64,000 bases of DNA from Variovorax sp. PBL-E5 (GTDB lineage Bacteria > Pseudomonadota > Gammaproteobacteria > Burkholderiales > Burkholderiaceae_C), in the NCBI RefSeq assembly GCF_901827185.1, contig NZ_LR594673.1:372001-436000 (forward strand), in the 5' to 3' direction. The notes below the pieces were generated by a model. The model worked only from the letters and a program-made list of their open reading frames with translations. It had not been told where the DNA came from and searched no databases. This document shows, piece by piece, positions 50,710 through 58,727 of this stretch; within the stretch, counting starts at the first letter, position 1, and each line of letters begins with the position of its first letter. The position numbers were made by a program, and so were the translations under genes.

Positions 50710-51641
50710 CACTGCGCAGCCGCCGACAGCACCTCGCCGGACGCCGCCGCGTTCTGCACGCCGGCCTGCGTGACGCTGGCGCCGGGCGGCACATCGGCCG
50801 TCAGCCAGACGTTGCCGCCGATGACCGCGCCGCGGCCGATCGTGACGCGGCCCAGGATCGTGGCGCCGGCATAGATCACCACCTCGTCCTCGACGACCGG
50901 ATGGCGCGGCAGGCCTTTCTGAAGCAGGCCGTGGCCGTCGACGGGGAAGCGCTTGGCACCGAGCGTCACGGCCTGGTAGATCCGCACGCGCTGGCCGATG
51001 ACCGCGGTCTCGCCGATCACGACGCCCGTGCCATGGTCGATGAAGAAGCCACGGCCGATCTGCGCGCCGGGGTGGATGTCGATGCCGGTCTGCCCGTGGG
51101 CCAGCTCGGCCACGATGCGCGCGAGCAGCGGCAACTGCAATCGATAGAGCCGGTGCGCAAGCCGGTGGTAGATCATGGCCAGCACGCCCGGATAGCACAA
51201 CAGCACCTCGTCGACGCTGTGCGCGGCCGGGTCGCCCTGGTAGGCCGCGACGACGTCGCTGTCGAGCAGCCGGCGAATGCCCGGCAAGGCTGCGCCGAAA
51301 GCGCGCACGGCCTCGCGCGCCTCGGCATCGATCTCTGCCGCCGGGCGCGGCGCATGCCGTGCCACGTAGTGAAGTTCCAGCCGCGCCTGCGCCAGCAGCG
51401 CATGCAAGGCAGCGTCCAGCGTGTGCGCGACATAGAAGTCCTCGCTGTCCTGGCGCAGATCGAAGGGGCCGAGGCGCATCGGAAAGAGCACGCCCTTGAG
51501 TTGCTCGGCCACGCCGGCCAATGCCTCGCGTGACGGAAACTCCCGGCCCGCGGGCTCGCGCTGGCGCTTCTGCGCCTCGCGCCATTCATTGCGCACACCG
51601 CGCAGCTCGCCGACCCACTGGCCGACGTCGAATCCGCTCAT
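50709..51641 (-). CDS. epsC: Serine O-acetyltransferase
   Basis: 310 residues. An N-terminal helical domain precedes left-handed beta-helix hexapeptides (IDIHPGAQIGRGFFIDHGTGVVIGETAVIG, about residues 195-225) and the loop YQAVTLGAKRFP. This is the EpsC/CysE-like enzyme type that makes O-acetylserine from serine and acetyl-CoA. AAGGAGG lies 7 bases before the ATG. It supplies cysteine, the substrate of the encapsulated desulfurase. Confidence 0.93.
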   Translation of the reverse strand: MSGFDVGQWVGELRGVRNEWREAQKRQREPAGREFPSREALAGVAEQLKGVLFPMRLGPFDLRQDSEDFYVAHTLDAALHALLAQARLELHYVARHAPRPAAEIDAEAREAVRAFGAALPGIRRLLDSDVVAAYQGDPAAHSVDEVLLCYPGVLAMIYHRLAHRLYRLQLPLLARIVAELAHGQTGIDIHPGAQIGRGFFIDHGTGVVIGETAVIGQRVRIYQAVTLGAKRFPVDGHGLLQKGLPRHPVVEDEVVIYAGATILGRVTIGRGAVIGGNVWLTADVPPGASVTQAGVQNAAASGEVLSAAAQ

Positions 51642-51712
51642 GATTTTTCCTCCTTGATGCGGCGTGCCCGGGCGCGCGCTCTTCTCGTTTTTTTCGTGGT
51701 GCGCGTCCCGCG

Positions 51713-52192
51713 TCAGTCCTGAACCCAGGGCAGCTGGTGGAAGCGCCAACCGTCGGCGGCACCACGATGCTGCGCGGCATCGATCTCGCCTTCGAAACCT
51801 TCCAGCACGTTGAAGACATGGCTGAAGCCGGCCTTGGTCGCCGCTTCGGCCGCAAGCGCCGAACGCTTGCCGCTGCGGCACAGCAGCAGCACCACCGCGT
51901 CCTTGCCACCGTCCCTGGCCAGCCTGGCTTCCAGTTCGCGCACGAAGCGGGGGTTGCGCGTGAGCGCCGTGCCCGTGGCCCACGGCACGTGCAGGCTGTC
52001 GGGCACATGGCCCACGAACTTGCGCTCTTCGCCCGAGCGCACGTCGACCAGAACCGCTTCGCGCTGTTGGACGAGCTGCCACGCGACCGGAGGCGCGACA
52101 CCGCCGGCATAGGGCAGATGCTGTTGCGCCGCTGCGGCTTGTGCCTGCTCCAGCGCTCGCGGGAGTGCGAGGGTCTCGACGTCAGATGACAT
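51713..52192 (-). CDS. Single-domain rhodanese
   Basis: 159 residues. PPVAWQLVQQREAVLVDVRSGEERKFVGHVPDSLHVPW and the active loop C105 in LLLCRSGKRS are intact, so it should carry a persulfide. First gene of the encapsulin operon; the 136-base gap upstream contains the promoter. Rhodaneses are a regular companion of family 2A encapsulin operons and probably receive or hand on sulfur. Confidence 0.92.
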   Translation of the reverse strand: MSSDVETLALPRALEQAQAAAAQQHLPYAGGVAPPVAWQLVQQREAVLVDVRSGEERKFVGHVPDSLHVPWATGTALTRNPRFVRELEARLARDGGKDAVVLLLCRSGKRSALAAEAATKAGFSHVFNVLEGFEGEIDAAQHRGAADGWRFHQLPWVQD

Positions 52193-52328
52193 GAAAGAAA
52201 TGCTCCGTGGTTTGAGGGATTGCCCATCTCGCCCTGATGGCGATAGCCCACTTTAGGCCGGACGACGGCCAGCACCAACGACCGATAAGTCAATTCCTAA
52301 CAACCATTTGATCTATGCGCCGGGCACG
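52193..52328. promoter_or_regulatory. Intergenic control region of the encapsulin operon
   Basis: This 136-base gap holds an AT-rich patch with ATAAG at 52285-52289 and ATTTGATCTAT near 52305. ATAAG-type motifs in AT-rich patches are seen at CysB/Cbl-controlled promoters, and a CysB-type gene lies at 56610. The GC-rich half nearer the rhodanese contains CGGCC repeats only. Binding is a guess. Confidence 0.35.
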
Positions 52329-53213
52329 TCAGGAAGCCGGCCAGAACACCAGCGCACGCAGTTCGATGCTGCGCCGCGGCGGCGCCTCGGGCGAGGTGTC
52401 CGGATGAACGAAGGCGCTGTGCGCCGTCAGCCGCGCCGTGCCGTCCGCGCGCGAGTCGTAGATCTTCAGCAGCAGCGGCTCGTCGCTGCGCAGGCGCGGA
52501 AACCAGTACCAGCGGTGCTCGGGGTTGTGCAGGAACGAGCAGGTCTCGCCGACCTTGTCGGGGTAGACCAGGTCGCTGGGCACGAGATCCCCGGGCGCGA
52601 TGGAGCGCGCATCGCACATCGCCAGCGGCAGCTGCTCCACGGTCGCCAGCGGCCGCCAGAGGTTGATGATCGCGAAGCGATGCTTCAGCCGGTCGGCCGC
52701 CTCCCCGGGCGGCAGATGGTCGCGCACGCGGCGCGGGGCCGAGACGAAGGTCTGGTCGTTGTGCACGCGTCGCACCGGCTCCCGCAGCGTCTTCGTGGCG
52801 CGCGAGCCCTTCGCGCTGTCGCGCAGGGTGTGATCGAACACGACGACCTTCTCGGCCCCCGTGGCGGCACGCAGCAGCTGCGCCGATTCGGCGTAGTACA
52901 CATCGCGGATGGCCGCGTCGTCGGAGAAGTCGCTCAGGGCGCTGCGATGGGAGAGCTGCGCGAAGCCGCTGCGGTCGAGCGACAGTTCGCCCAACGCAGC
53001 CAGTGCGCGGCCATCGTGGATCATCACCCACTCGGGCGCCAGCTCGCCGGTGTTCCACGGCACGCCGGCGGGTGGCTCGAAGGTGTAGCTCACCGGGCGA
53101 CTCACGCCCGGCGCCAGGTAATTGAGCTCCGCCATCACGGCCGAGACGTTCGCGGCCCCGGGCCACGCATTCAACGTACCCGGTGCGTTCGATGAAATCG
53201 CAAGGGCGCCCAT
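52329..53213 (-). CDS. CmcJ/NvfI-family oxygenase-like protein
   Basis: 294 residues. The HxD pair H151-N-D153 in RRVHNDQT, with FAIINLWRPL and HRWYWFPRLRSDEPLLLKIYDS, matches the CmcJ/NvfI family of putative iron/2-oxoglutarate oxygenases related to the cephamycin methoxylase component. AAGGAAGAG precedes ATG 53213. It is 10 bases after the O-acetylhomoserine sulfhydrylase gene, so it could oxidise an organosulfur substrate that feeds it. That link is inference. Confidence 0.82.
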   Translation of the reverse strand: MGALAISSNAPGTLNAWPGAANVSAVMAELNYLAPGVSRPVSYTFEPPAGVPWNTGELAPEWVMIHDGRALAALGELSLDRSGFAQLSHRSALSDFSDDAAIRDVYYAESAQLLRAATGAEKVVVFDHTLRDSAKGSRATKTLREPVRRVHNDQTFVSAPRRVRDHLPPGEAADRLKHRFAIINLWRPLATVEQLPLAMCDARSIAPGDLVPSDLVYPDKVGETCSFLHNPEHRWYWFPRLRSDEPLLLKIYDSRADGTARLTAHSAFVHPDTSPEAPPRRSIELRALVFWPAS

Positions 53214-53223
53214 GTCTCTTCCT

Positions 53224-54507
53224 TCATGCGGCCGCAAGTGCCTGATCGAGATCGGCCAGCAGATCGTCGATGTGCTCGATGCCGACCGACAGGCGCACCG
53301 TGTCCTCGGTCACGCCCGCACGCGCGAGTTCGTCCGGCGACAGCTGCCGATGCGTGGTCGAGGCCGGGTGCGTGGCCAGCGAGCGCACGTCGCCGATGTT
53401 GACCAGGCGCGTGAACAGCTTCAGCGCATCGAGGAACTTCGCGCCGCCCTCGCGGCCGCTGCCGATGCCGAAGGTCAGCACGCCGCTGGCCTTGCCGCCG
53501 AGGTACTTCTGCGCCAGCGCATGGTCGGGGTGGTCTTCGAGCGCCGCGTAGTTGACCCACTTCACGGCCTCGCTCTTCTTCAGGTGCCGCGCCACCGCCA
53601 GCGCGTTGCTGCTGATGCGGTCCACGCGCAGCGCCAGCGTCTCGATGCCCTGCAGGATCAGGAAGGCATTGAACGGTGAAATGGCCGCACCCGTGTTGCG
53701 CAACGGCACGACACGCGCACGGCCGATGTAGGCGGCCGGGCCCAGCGCCTCGGTGTAGACCACGCCGTGGTAACTCACGTCGGGTTCATTCAGGCGCCGG
53801 AAGCGCTGCCTGTGTTCGGCCCACGGAAACTTGCCAGAGTCGACGATCGCGCCGCCGATGCTGGTGCCATGGCCGCCGAGGTACTTGGTGAGCGAATGCA
53901 CGACGATGTCCGCGCCGTGCTCGATCGGCCGGCTGAGATAGGGCGACGGCACCGTGTTGTCGACGATCAGCGGCACGCCATGGCGGTGTGCGATCTCGGC
54001 AATGGCTGCAATGTCGGTGATGTTGCCGGCCGGGTTGCCGAGCGATTCGACGAACACCGCCTTGGTCTTCGCATCGATCAGCGGCTCGAAGCTCTGCGGG
54101 GCTCGGTGGTCGGCGAAGCGCGTGGTGATGCCGAACTGCGGCAGCGTGTGCGCGAACAGGTTGTAGGTGCCGCCGTAGAGCGCGGTGCTGCTGACGATGT
54201 TGTCGCCCGCCTCGGCGATGGTCTGGATCGCATAGGTCACGGCCGCCTGGCCCGAGGCGAGCGCGAGTGCGGCGATACCGCCTTCGAGCGCCGCCACGCG
54301 CTGCTCCAGCACATCCTGCGTCGGGTTGTTGATGCGGGTGTAGATGTTGCCCGGCACCTTCAGGTCGAACAGATCCGCACCATGCTGCGCGCTGTCGAAG
54401 GCATAGGCCACCGTCTGGTAGATCGGCGGCGCGACGGCGCGCGTGGTGGGCTCGGGCGAATAGCCGGCATGGACCGACAGGGTTTCGAATTTCCAGTTGT
54501 TCGACAT
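53224..54507 (-). CDS. metY: O-acetylhomoserine sulfhydrylase
   Basis: 427 residues, PLP-dependent Cys/Met metabolism family. [50 protein letters not shown], the PLP lysine in [16 protein letters not shown], and [12 protein letters not shown] are MetY signatures. It joins sulfide to O-acetylhomoserine to form homocysteine for methionine synthesis. First gene of a two-gene unit with the CmcJ-like oxygenase. Confidence 0.95.
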   Translation of the reverse strand: MSNNWKFETLSVHAGYSPEPTTRAVAPPIYQTVAYAFDSAQHGADLFDLKVPGNIYTRINNPTQDVLEQRVAALEGGIAALALASGQAAVTYAIQTIAEAGDNIVSSTALYGGTYNLFAHTLPQFGITTRFADHRAPQSFEPLIDAKTKAVFVESLGNPAGNITDIAAIAEIAHRHGVPLIVDNTVPSPYLSRPIEHGADIVVHSLTKYLGGHGTSIGGAIVDSGKFPWAEHRQRFRRLNEPDVSYHGVVYTEALGPAAYIGRARVVPLRNTGAAISPFNAFLILQGIETLALRVDRISSNALAVARHLKKSEAVKWVNYAALEDHPDHALAQKYLGGKASGVLTFGIGSGREGGAKFLDALKLFTRLVNIGDVRSLATHPASTTHRQLSPDELARAGVTEDTVRLSVGIEHIDDLLADLDQALAAA

Positions 54508-54546
54508 CGTTGGTTACCGAAGAGAGATTGGGTTTGGAAGGCGCTG

Positions 54547-54729
54547 TCAGACAGCCCAGGCAAGTGCCGCCGTGCGGATGCGCCGCATGACCCGGGCCGG
54601 CACATAGCCATGCGGCGCACGGCGAGCCACTTCGCGCGGCGAGGCCGGTGCGATCTGCCAGACCGAGGTCGTTCGTGCGATCACGCGCCGGGCCTGTTCG
54701 GCGGGTGTCCCTTCGGCAATGCGTGCCAT
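54547..54729 (-). CDS. Small hypothetical protein
   Basis: 60 residues starting MARIAEGTPAEQARRVIARTTS and rich in Arg/Ala. No family recognised and no clear ribosome site. It lies between the metY start and the sulfonate-binding-protein remnant, 14 bases after the latter. It may be a real small protein of a former sulfonate operon or chance coding. Confidence 0.3.
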   Translation of the reverse strand: MARIAEGTPAEQARRVIARTTSVWQIAPASPREVARRAPHGYVPARVMRRIRTAALAWAV

Positions 54730-54743
54730 CGCGAACCTCAGCC

Positions 54744-54868
54744 TCAAGGGGCACCCGCCGCGAGAGCGTCGAGCACCTTGATCTTCTTGGGAATGAGCTT
54801 GAGTTCGAAGAAAGTGTCGGCGATCTTCTGCTGCTCGGCTGCCACGGCGGGCGTGACCGGCTTCACAG
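54744..54868 (-). pseudogene. ssuA: C-terminal remnant of an aliphatic sulfonate-binding protein
   Basis: About 41 codons ending at 54744 read VKPVTPAVAAEQQKIADTFF then ELKLIPKKIKV, which is the C-terminal end of SsuA-type sulfonate-binding proteins. The rest of the gene is absent: upstream sequence is a different short frame. It shows deletion of a former sulfonate uptake gene at this place. Confidence 0.68.
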
Positions 54869-54976
54869 CGCAACGGCACCTACGACCACCGCGCCGAGCG
54901 CGAGGTCGCGCAGGGCCTGCCAGAAGGATCGGCCCGGCGGATCGGGATCGAAGTGATCGGTGAGAAAGGGAGACAT
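54863..54976 (-). CDS. Short membrane-segment frame next to the ssuA scar
   Basis: 37 residues starting MSPFLTDHFDPDPPGRSFWQ and ending in a hydrophobic run (LALGAVVVGAVAL) that stops exactly where the ssuA remnant begins. It looks like a protein cut short by the deletion that removed most of ssuA. From 54977 to 55107 no gene was seen. Confidence 0.3.
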   Translation of the reverse strand: MSPFLTDHFDPDPPGRSFWQALRDLALGAVVVGAVAL

Positions 54977-55107
54977 CGGGGATTCCGGGAGGGTCAAGGA
55001 AACGGGGCGCACTGCGCCGACCCGGCGGATTCTGCGGACACACCGCCCGGCAGCCAACGAAGGAATACGAGTTTGCTGATGCGTTTTGCGTTGGATCCGA
55101 GGCCGCT

Positions 55108-55162
55108 GCATAAGCATCGAAGCAATCGGTCTTTGGCGGCGGTAGCGGCAATGGCGTACAAG
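55108..55162 (+). promoter_or_regulatory. Control region of the LLM monooxygenase gene
   Basis: GCATAAGCA (55108-55116), then GTCTTT, AGCGGCAATG and a -10-like TACAAG (55157-55162). The order resembles the elements at 43917 and 46546 but spacing differs by 1-2 bases. The -10-like box is 7 bases before ATG 55170 with no Shine-Dalgarno. Confidence 0.4.
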
Positions 55163-55169
55163 AACGGCC

Positions 55170-56519
55170 ATGTCCTCGACCCGCCAACTCAAGCTGGGCG
55201 CCTTCATGCGCCCCGTCAGCATCCACACCGGCGCCTGGCGCTATCCCGGTGCCTTCGCCGACGCCAACTTCAACTTCGCGCACCTCAAGCGCTTCGCGCA
55301 GACGCTGGAGCGCGCGCGCTTCGACGCCTTCTTCATGGCCGATCACCTCGCGGTGCTCAACATGCCGATCGAGGCATTGAAGCGCAGCCACACCGTCAGT
55401 TCCTTCGAGCCCTTCACGCTGCTGTCGGCCCTGAGCCAGGCCACCGAACACATCGGGCTGGTCGCGACGGCATCGACCACCTTCGACGAACCCTTCCACA
55501 TCGCACGGCGCTTCGCCTCGCTCGACCACCTCAGCCATGGCCGCGCGGGCTGGAACATCGTGACCACCTCCAACCCCGACGCGGCGCTCAACTTCGGCCG
55601 CGAGGACCACATGCCGCACGACGAGCGCTACGCCCGCGCACGCGAGTTCTACGATGTGGTCACCGGACTGTGGGACAGCTGGGCCGACGATGCCTTCGTT
55701 CGCGATGCCGGCAGCGGCCTCTATTTCGATCCGACGAAACTGCATGTGCTCGACCACAAGGGCAGCTACCTCTCGGTGCGCGGCCCGCTGCACATCGCAC
55801 GGCCGGTGCAGGGCTGGCCCGTGATCGTGCAGGCCGGCGCATCCGAGCCGGGGCGCCAGCTGGCCGCCGAGACGGCCGAAGTGATCTTCGCCGCGCATGG
55901 AACCCTGGCCGAAGGCCAGCGCTTCTATGCCGACGTGAAGGGACGCCTCGCCGCACTCGGGCGTGAGCGCGACCATCTGAAGATCCTGCCGGCGGCCTTC
56001 GTCGTGGTCGGCGACACGGTGGAAGAAGCGCAGGCCATTCGCGCCCGGCTCGACAGTCTGGTGCACTACGAGAGCGCGATCGCGTCGCTGTCCATCGCAC
56101 TGGGCCATGACGCATCGCGCTTCGATCCCGACAAGCCCTTGCCCGAAGTGCCCGAAACCAACGCCAGCAAGAGCAGCCGCGAGCGCGTGATCGCGCTGGC
56201 GCGGCGCGAAGGCTTCACCGTGCGGCAGCTCGCGCAGCGCCTCGGCGGCTACGGCGGACTGGCCTTCGTCGGCACCGCACGGACCATCGCCGACGAGATG
56301 CAGGAATGGCTAGCCACCGAAGGCTCGGACGGCTTCAACATCATGTTCCCGTGGCTGCCCGGCGGGCTCGATGCCTTCGCCGACAAGGTGGTGCCCGAGC
56401 TGCAGCGGCGCGGCATCTTCCGGCGCGAGTACGAAGGCGCGACGCTGCGCGAGAACCTCGGCCTCTCGCGGCCGGCCAACCGGTTCTTCCCGCCGCGCTC
56501 AGATCATTCCCTTATTTGA
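55170..56519 (+). CDS. LLM-class flavin monooxygenase (NtaA/SnaA/DszA family)
   Basis: 449 residues of the FMNH2-dependent two-component monooxygenase group. Family blocks are LGAFMRPVSIHTGAWRYPGA, FDAFFMADHLAVL, ASTTFDEPFHIARRFASLDHLSHGRAGWNIVTTSN and GFNIMFPWLPGGLDAF. Members oxidise nitrilotriacetate, dibenzothiophene sulfone or dimethylsulfone with reduced flavin from a separate reductase. Within a sulfur island with a CysB-type regulator, a C-S bond substrate is favoured. No flavin reductase gene is in the window. Confidence 0.9.
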   Translation: MSSTRQLKLGAFMRPVSIHTGAWRYPGAFADANFNFAHLKRFAQTLERARFDAFFMADHLAVLNMPIEALKRSHTVSSFEPFTLLSALSQATEHIGLVATASTTFDEPFHIARRFASLDHLSHGRAGWNIVTTSNPDAALNFGREDHMPHDERYARAREFYDVVTGLWDSWADDAFVRDAGSGLYFDPTKLHVLDHKGSYLSVRGPLHIARPVQGWPVIVQAGASEPGRQLAAETAEVIFAAHGTLAEGQRFYADVKGRLAALGRERDHLKILPAAFVVVGDTVEEAQAIRARLDSLVHYESAIASLSIALGHDASRFDPDKPLPEVPETNASKSSRERVIALARREGFTVRQLAQRLGGYGGLAFVGTARTIADEMQEWLATEGSDGFNIMFPWLPGGLDAFADKVVPELQRRGIFRREYEGATLRENLGLSRPANRFFPPRSDHSLI

Positions 56520-56609
56520 AAGCAACGATTCGGTAGTTCGCAATTCAAGAGCCCGCTCGCAGAATCGGTTGCCGAGTGCCGACTGGCACTGCTTTCTCGT
56601 TTGGGCTCC

Positions 56610-57623
56610 ATGAATTTCCAACAGTTGCGCTCCGTGCGCGAAGCCGTTCGATGCGGCTTCAACCTCACCGAAGCCGCGCATGCGCTGCACACTTCGCAGC
56701 CGGGCGTCAGCCGGCAGATCCGCGAGCTCGAAGACGAACTCGGCATCGCGCTGTTCGCGCGCGCCGGCAAGCGGCTGACAGGCCTGACGGCGCCGGGCGA
56801 TCACCTGCTGCCGATCATCGAACGCGTGCTGCTCGAAAGCCGCAACCTGCGCCAGGCCGGGCAGGAGTTCCTGGCCCAGGAGAACGGGCTGCTCTCCATC
56901 GCCGCGACGCACTCGCAGGCACGCTACGCGCTGCCGATCGCCGTGCAGGAATTCCGCACCCGGTTTCCGCATGTGCAGCTGCACCTGCGCCAGGGCTCGC
57001 CCAAGCAGATCGCCCAGATGCTGCTCGACGGCGAGGCCGATGTCGGCATCGCCACCGAAGCGCTCGGCGACTATCCGCAGCTCGTGGCGCTGCCCTGCTT
57101 TCGCTGGACCCATTCGGTGATCGCGCCGCCGGGCCATCCCCTGCTCGACGGACCGCTGACGATCGAGCGGCTCGCCGGTTATCCGCTCGTCACCTACGAC
57201 AGCGGCTTCACCGGACGCACGCGCATCGACCAGGCCTTTGCCGAAGCCGGCCTCCAGCCCGACCTGGCCATCACCGCGATGGACGCCGACGTCATCAAGA
57301 CCTATGTCGAGCTCGGCATGGGCGTGGGGATCGTCGCCGGCATCGCCTTCGAAGCGGAGCGCGACACCCGGCTGCGCGCCGTCGATGCGGGGCAGCTCTT
57401 CGGCATCAACCTGACGAAGCTGGCCGTGCGGCGCGGCGCCTATCTGCGCGCGTACGTCTACGCCTTCATCGAAGCCTTCGCGCCGACCCTGACACGCCCG
57501 GCCGTGGAAGAAGCGCTCGGCGGCGGCGCTGCCGAGGCGAGCGATCCGCTCCCCGACTCGGCGCTGGCCCAGCTGCTCGCGCACGCGCCGAACGCTGGCG
57601 GCGCGTCCGCTGCCCGGCACTGA
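56610..57623 (+). CDS. CysB-family LysR regulator
   Basis: 337 residues. MNFQQLRSVREAVRCGFNLTEAAHALHTSQPGVSRQIRELEDELGIALFARAGKRL is the CysB/Cbl-type helix-turn-helix. The ligand domain contains THSQARYALP, the motif that senses O-acetylserine, sulfate or APS in this subfamily. ATG 56610 is chosen over a TTG three codons earlier. An AT-rich CTTATTTGAAAG upstream (56511-56522) may be its own site. Likely controls sulfur-starvation genes of the island. Confidence 0.92.
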   Translation: MNFQQLRSVREAVRCGFNLTEAAHALHTSQPGVSRQIRELEDELGIALFARAGKRLTGLTAPGDHLLPIIERVLLESRNLRQAGQEFLAQENGLLSIAATHSQARYALPIAVQEFRTRFPHVQLHLRQGSPKQIAQMLLDGEADVGIATEALGDYPQLVALPCFRWTHSVIAPPGHPLLDGPLTIERLAGYPLVTYDSGFTGRTRIDQAFAEAGLQPDLAITAMDADVIKTYVELGMGVGIVAGIAFEAERDTRLRAVDAGQLFGINLTKLAVRRGAYLRAYVYAFIEAFAPTLTRPAVEEALGGGAAEASDPLPDSALAQLLAHAPNAGGASAARH

Positions 57624-57730
57624 GCAGCCGGGTCGCGCCGCCCACCGCGGACGGCCCGTGGCGGCCGCCTTCGCTCGACGACGGCGCCCGTTCCGATTCA
57701 CGACTTCCACACCGACAGGAGATTTTCCCG

Positions 57731-58699
57731 ATGAGCCATGACACCGTTTCATCCACCGACGTCGATATCGACGACAGCATCGGCAACCTGCGCATCCGGC
57801 GCTTGGCCGGCCACATCGGCGGCGAGGTGCTGGACTTCAGGCTGCGCAGCAGCCTGGACGAGGACGCCATCGCGCAGCTGACCCGAGCGCTGGTCAGGCA
57901 CAAGGTGCTGTTCTTCCGCCGCCAGGACCACCTCGACGACGACGAGCACCAGAAATTCGGCGCCCGGCTCGGCCGGATCGTCCCGCACCCGACCGTGCCC
58001 TCGCCGCAGGGCACGCGCCTGTTCGAACTCGACGCTTCGAAGGGCGGTGGCCGCGCGGATGCATGGCACACCGACGTCACCTTTCTCGACGCCTTTCCGA
58101 AGTTCTCGGTACTGCGCGGCGTGAAGATCCCGGCCTACGGCGGCGACACGGTGTGGGCCAACACCGCCATCGCCTACGAACGGCTGCCCGAGGATCTCAA
58201 GCGCCTGGCCGACCGGCTCTGGGCGGTCCACAGCAACGACTACGACTACGGCGCCGAGCGCGTGCAGGTCGACGCGCAGCGCCTGCGGCACCACCAGCAG
58301 GTGTTCATCTCCTCGATCTACGAGGCCGAACATCCGATCGTGCACGTGCATCCGGTGTCGGGCGAGCGCGCGCTGCTGCTGGGCCACTTCGTCAAGAAGA
58401 TCGTCGGCCTGTCGAGCAGCGAATCGGCACGCATCTTCGAGATCCTGCAGAACCGCGTGACGCGGCTCGAGAACACGGTGCGCTGGCGCTGGAAGCAGGA
58501 CGACGTGGCGATCTGGGACAACCGCGCGACGCAGCATTTCGCGATCAACGACTACGGCAACCAGCCGCGCCTGGTGCGCCGCGTGACGGTGCAGGGCGAG
58601 GCCGCCGTGTCGGTCGACGGCCGCCGCAGCATCACGCGCAGCCGCCCCGAGGCGACCAACGATGCACAGATCGATGCGGTCATCGCGGCGACCGCCTGA
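57731..58699 (+). CDS. TauD/AtsK-type 2-oxoglutarate dioxygenase
   Basis: 322 residues. The iron site is H113-T-D115 in DAWHTDVTF with a distal His in WDNRATQHFAINDYG, and RLVRRVTVQGE holds the 2-oxoglutarate Arg. Closest in style to AtsK alkylsulfatase and TauD taurine dioxygenase, which oxidise the carbon next to sulfur and release sulfate or sulfite. AGGAGA lies 9 bases before the ATG. It heads an operon with an ABC importer. Confidence 0.92.
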   Translation: MSHDTVSSTDVDIDDSIGNLRIRRLAGHIGGEVLDFRLRSSLDEDAIAQLTRALVRHKVLFFRRQDHLDDDEHQKFGARLGRIVPHPTVPSPQGTRLFELDASKGGGRADAWHTDVTFLDAFPKFSVLRGVKIPAYGGDTVWANTAIAYERLPEDLKRLADRLWAVHSNDYDYGAERVQVDAQRLRHHQQVFISSIYEAEHPIVHVHPVSGERALLLGHFVKKIVGLSSSESARIFEILQNRVTRLENTVRWRWKQDDVAIWDNRATQHFAINDYGNQPRLVRRVTVQGEAAVSVDGRRSITRSRPEATNDAQIDAVIAATA

Positions 58700-58727
58700 C
58701 CGCCCTCGCAATTCATACGGACACACC

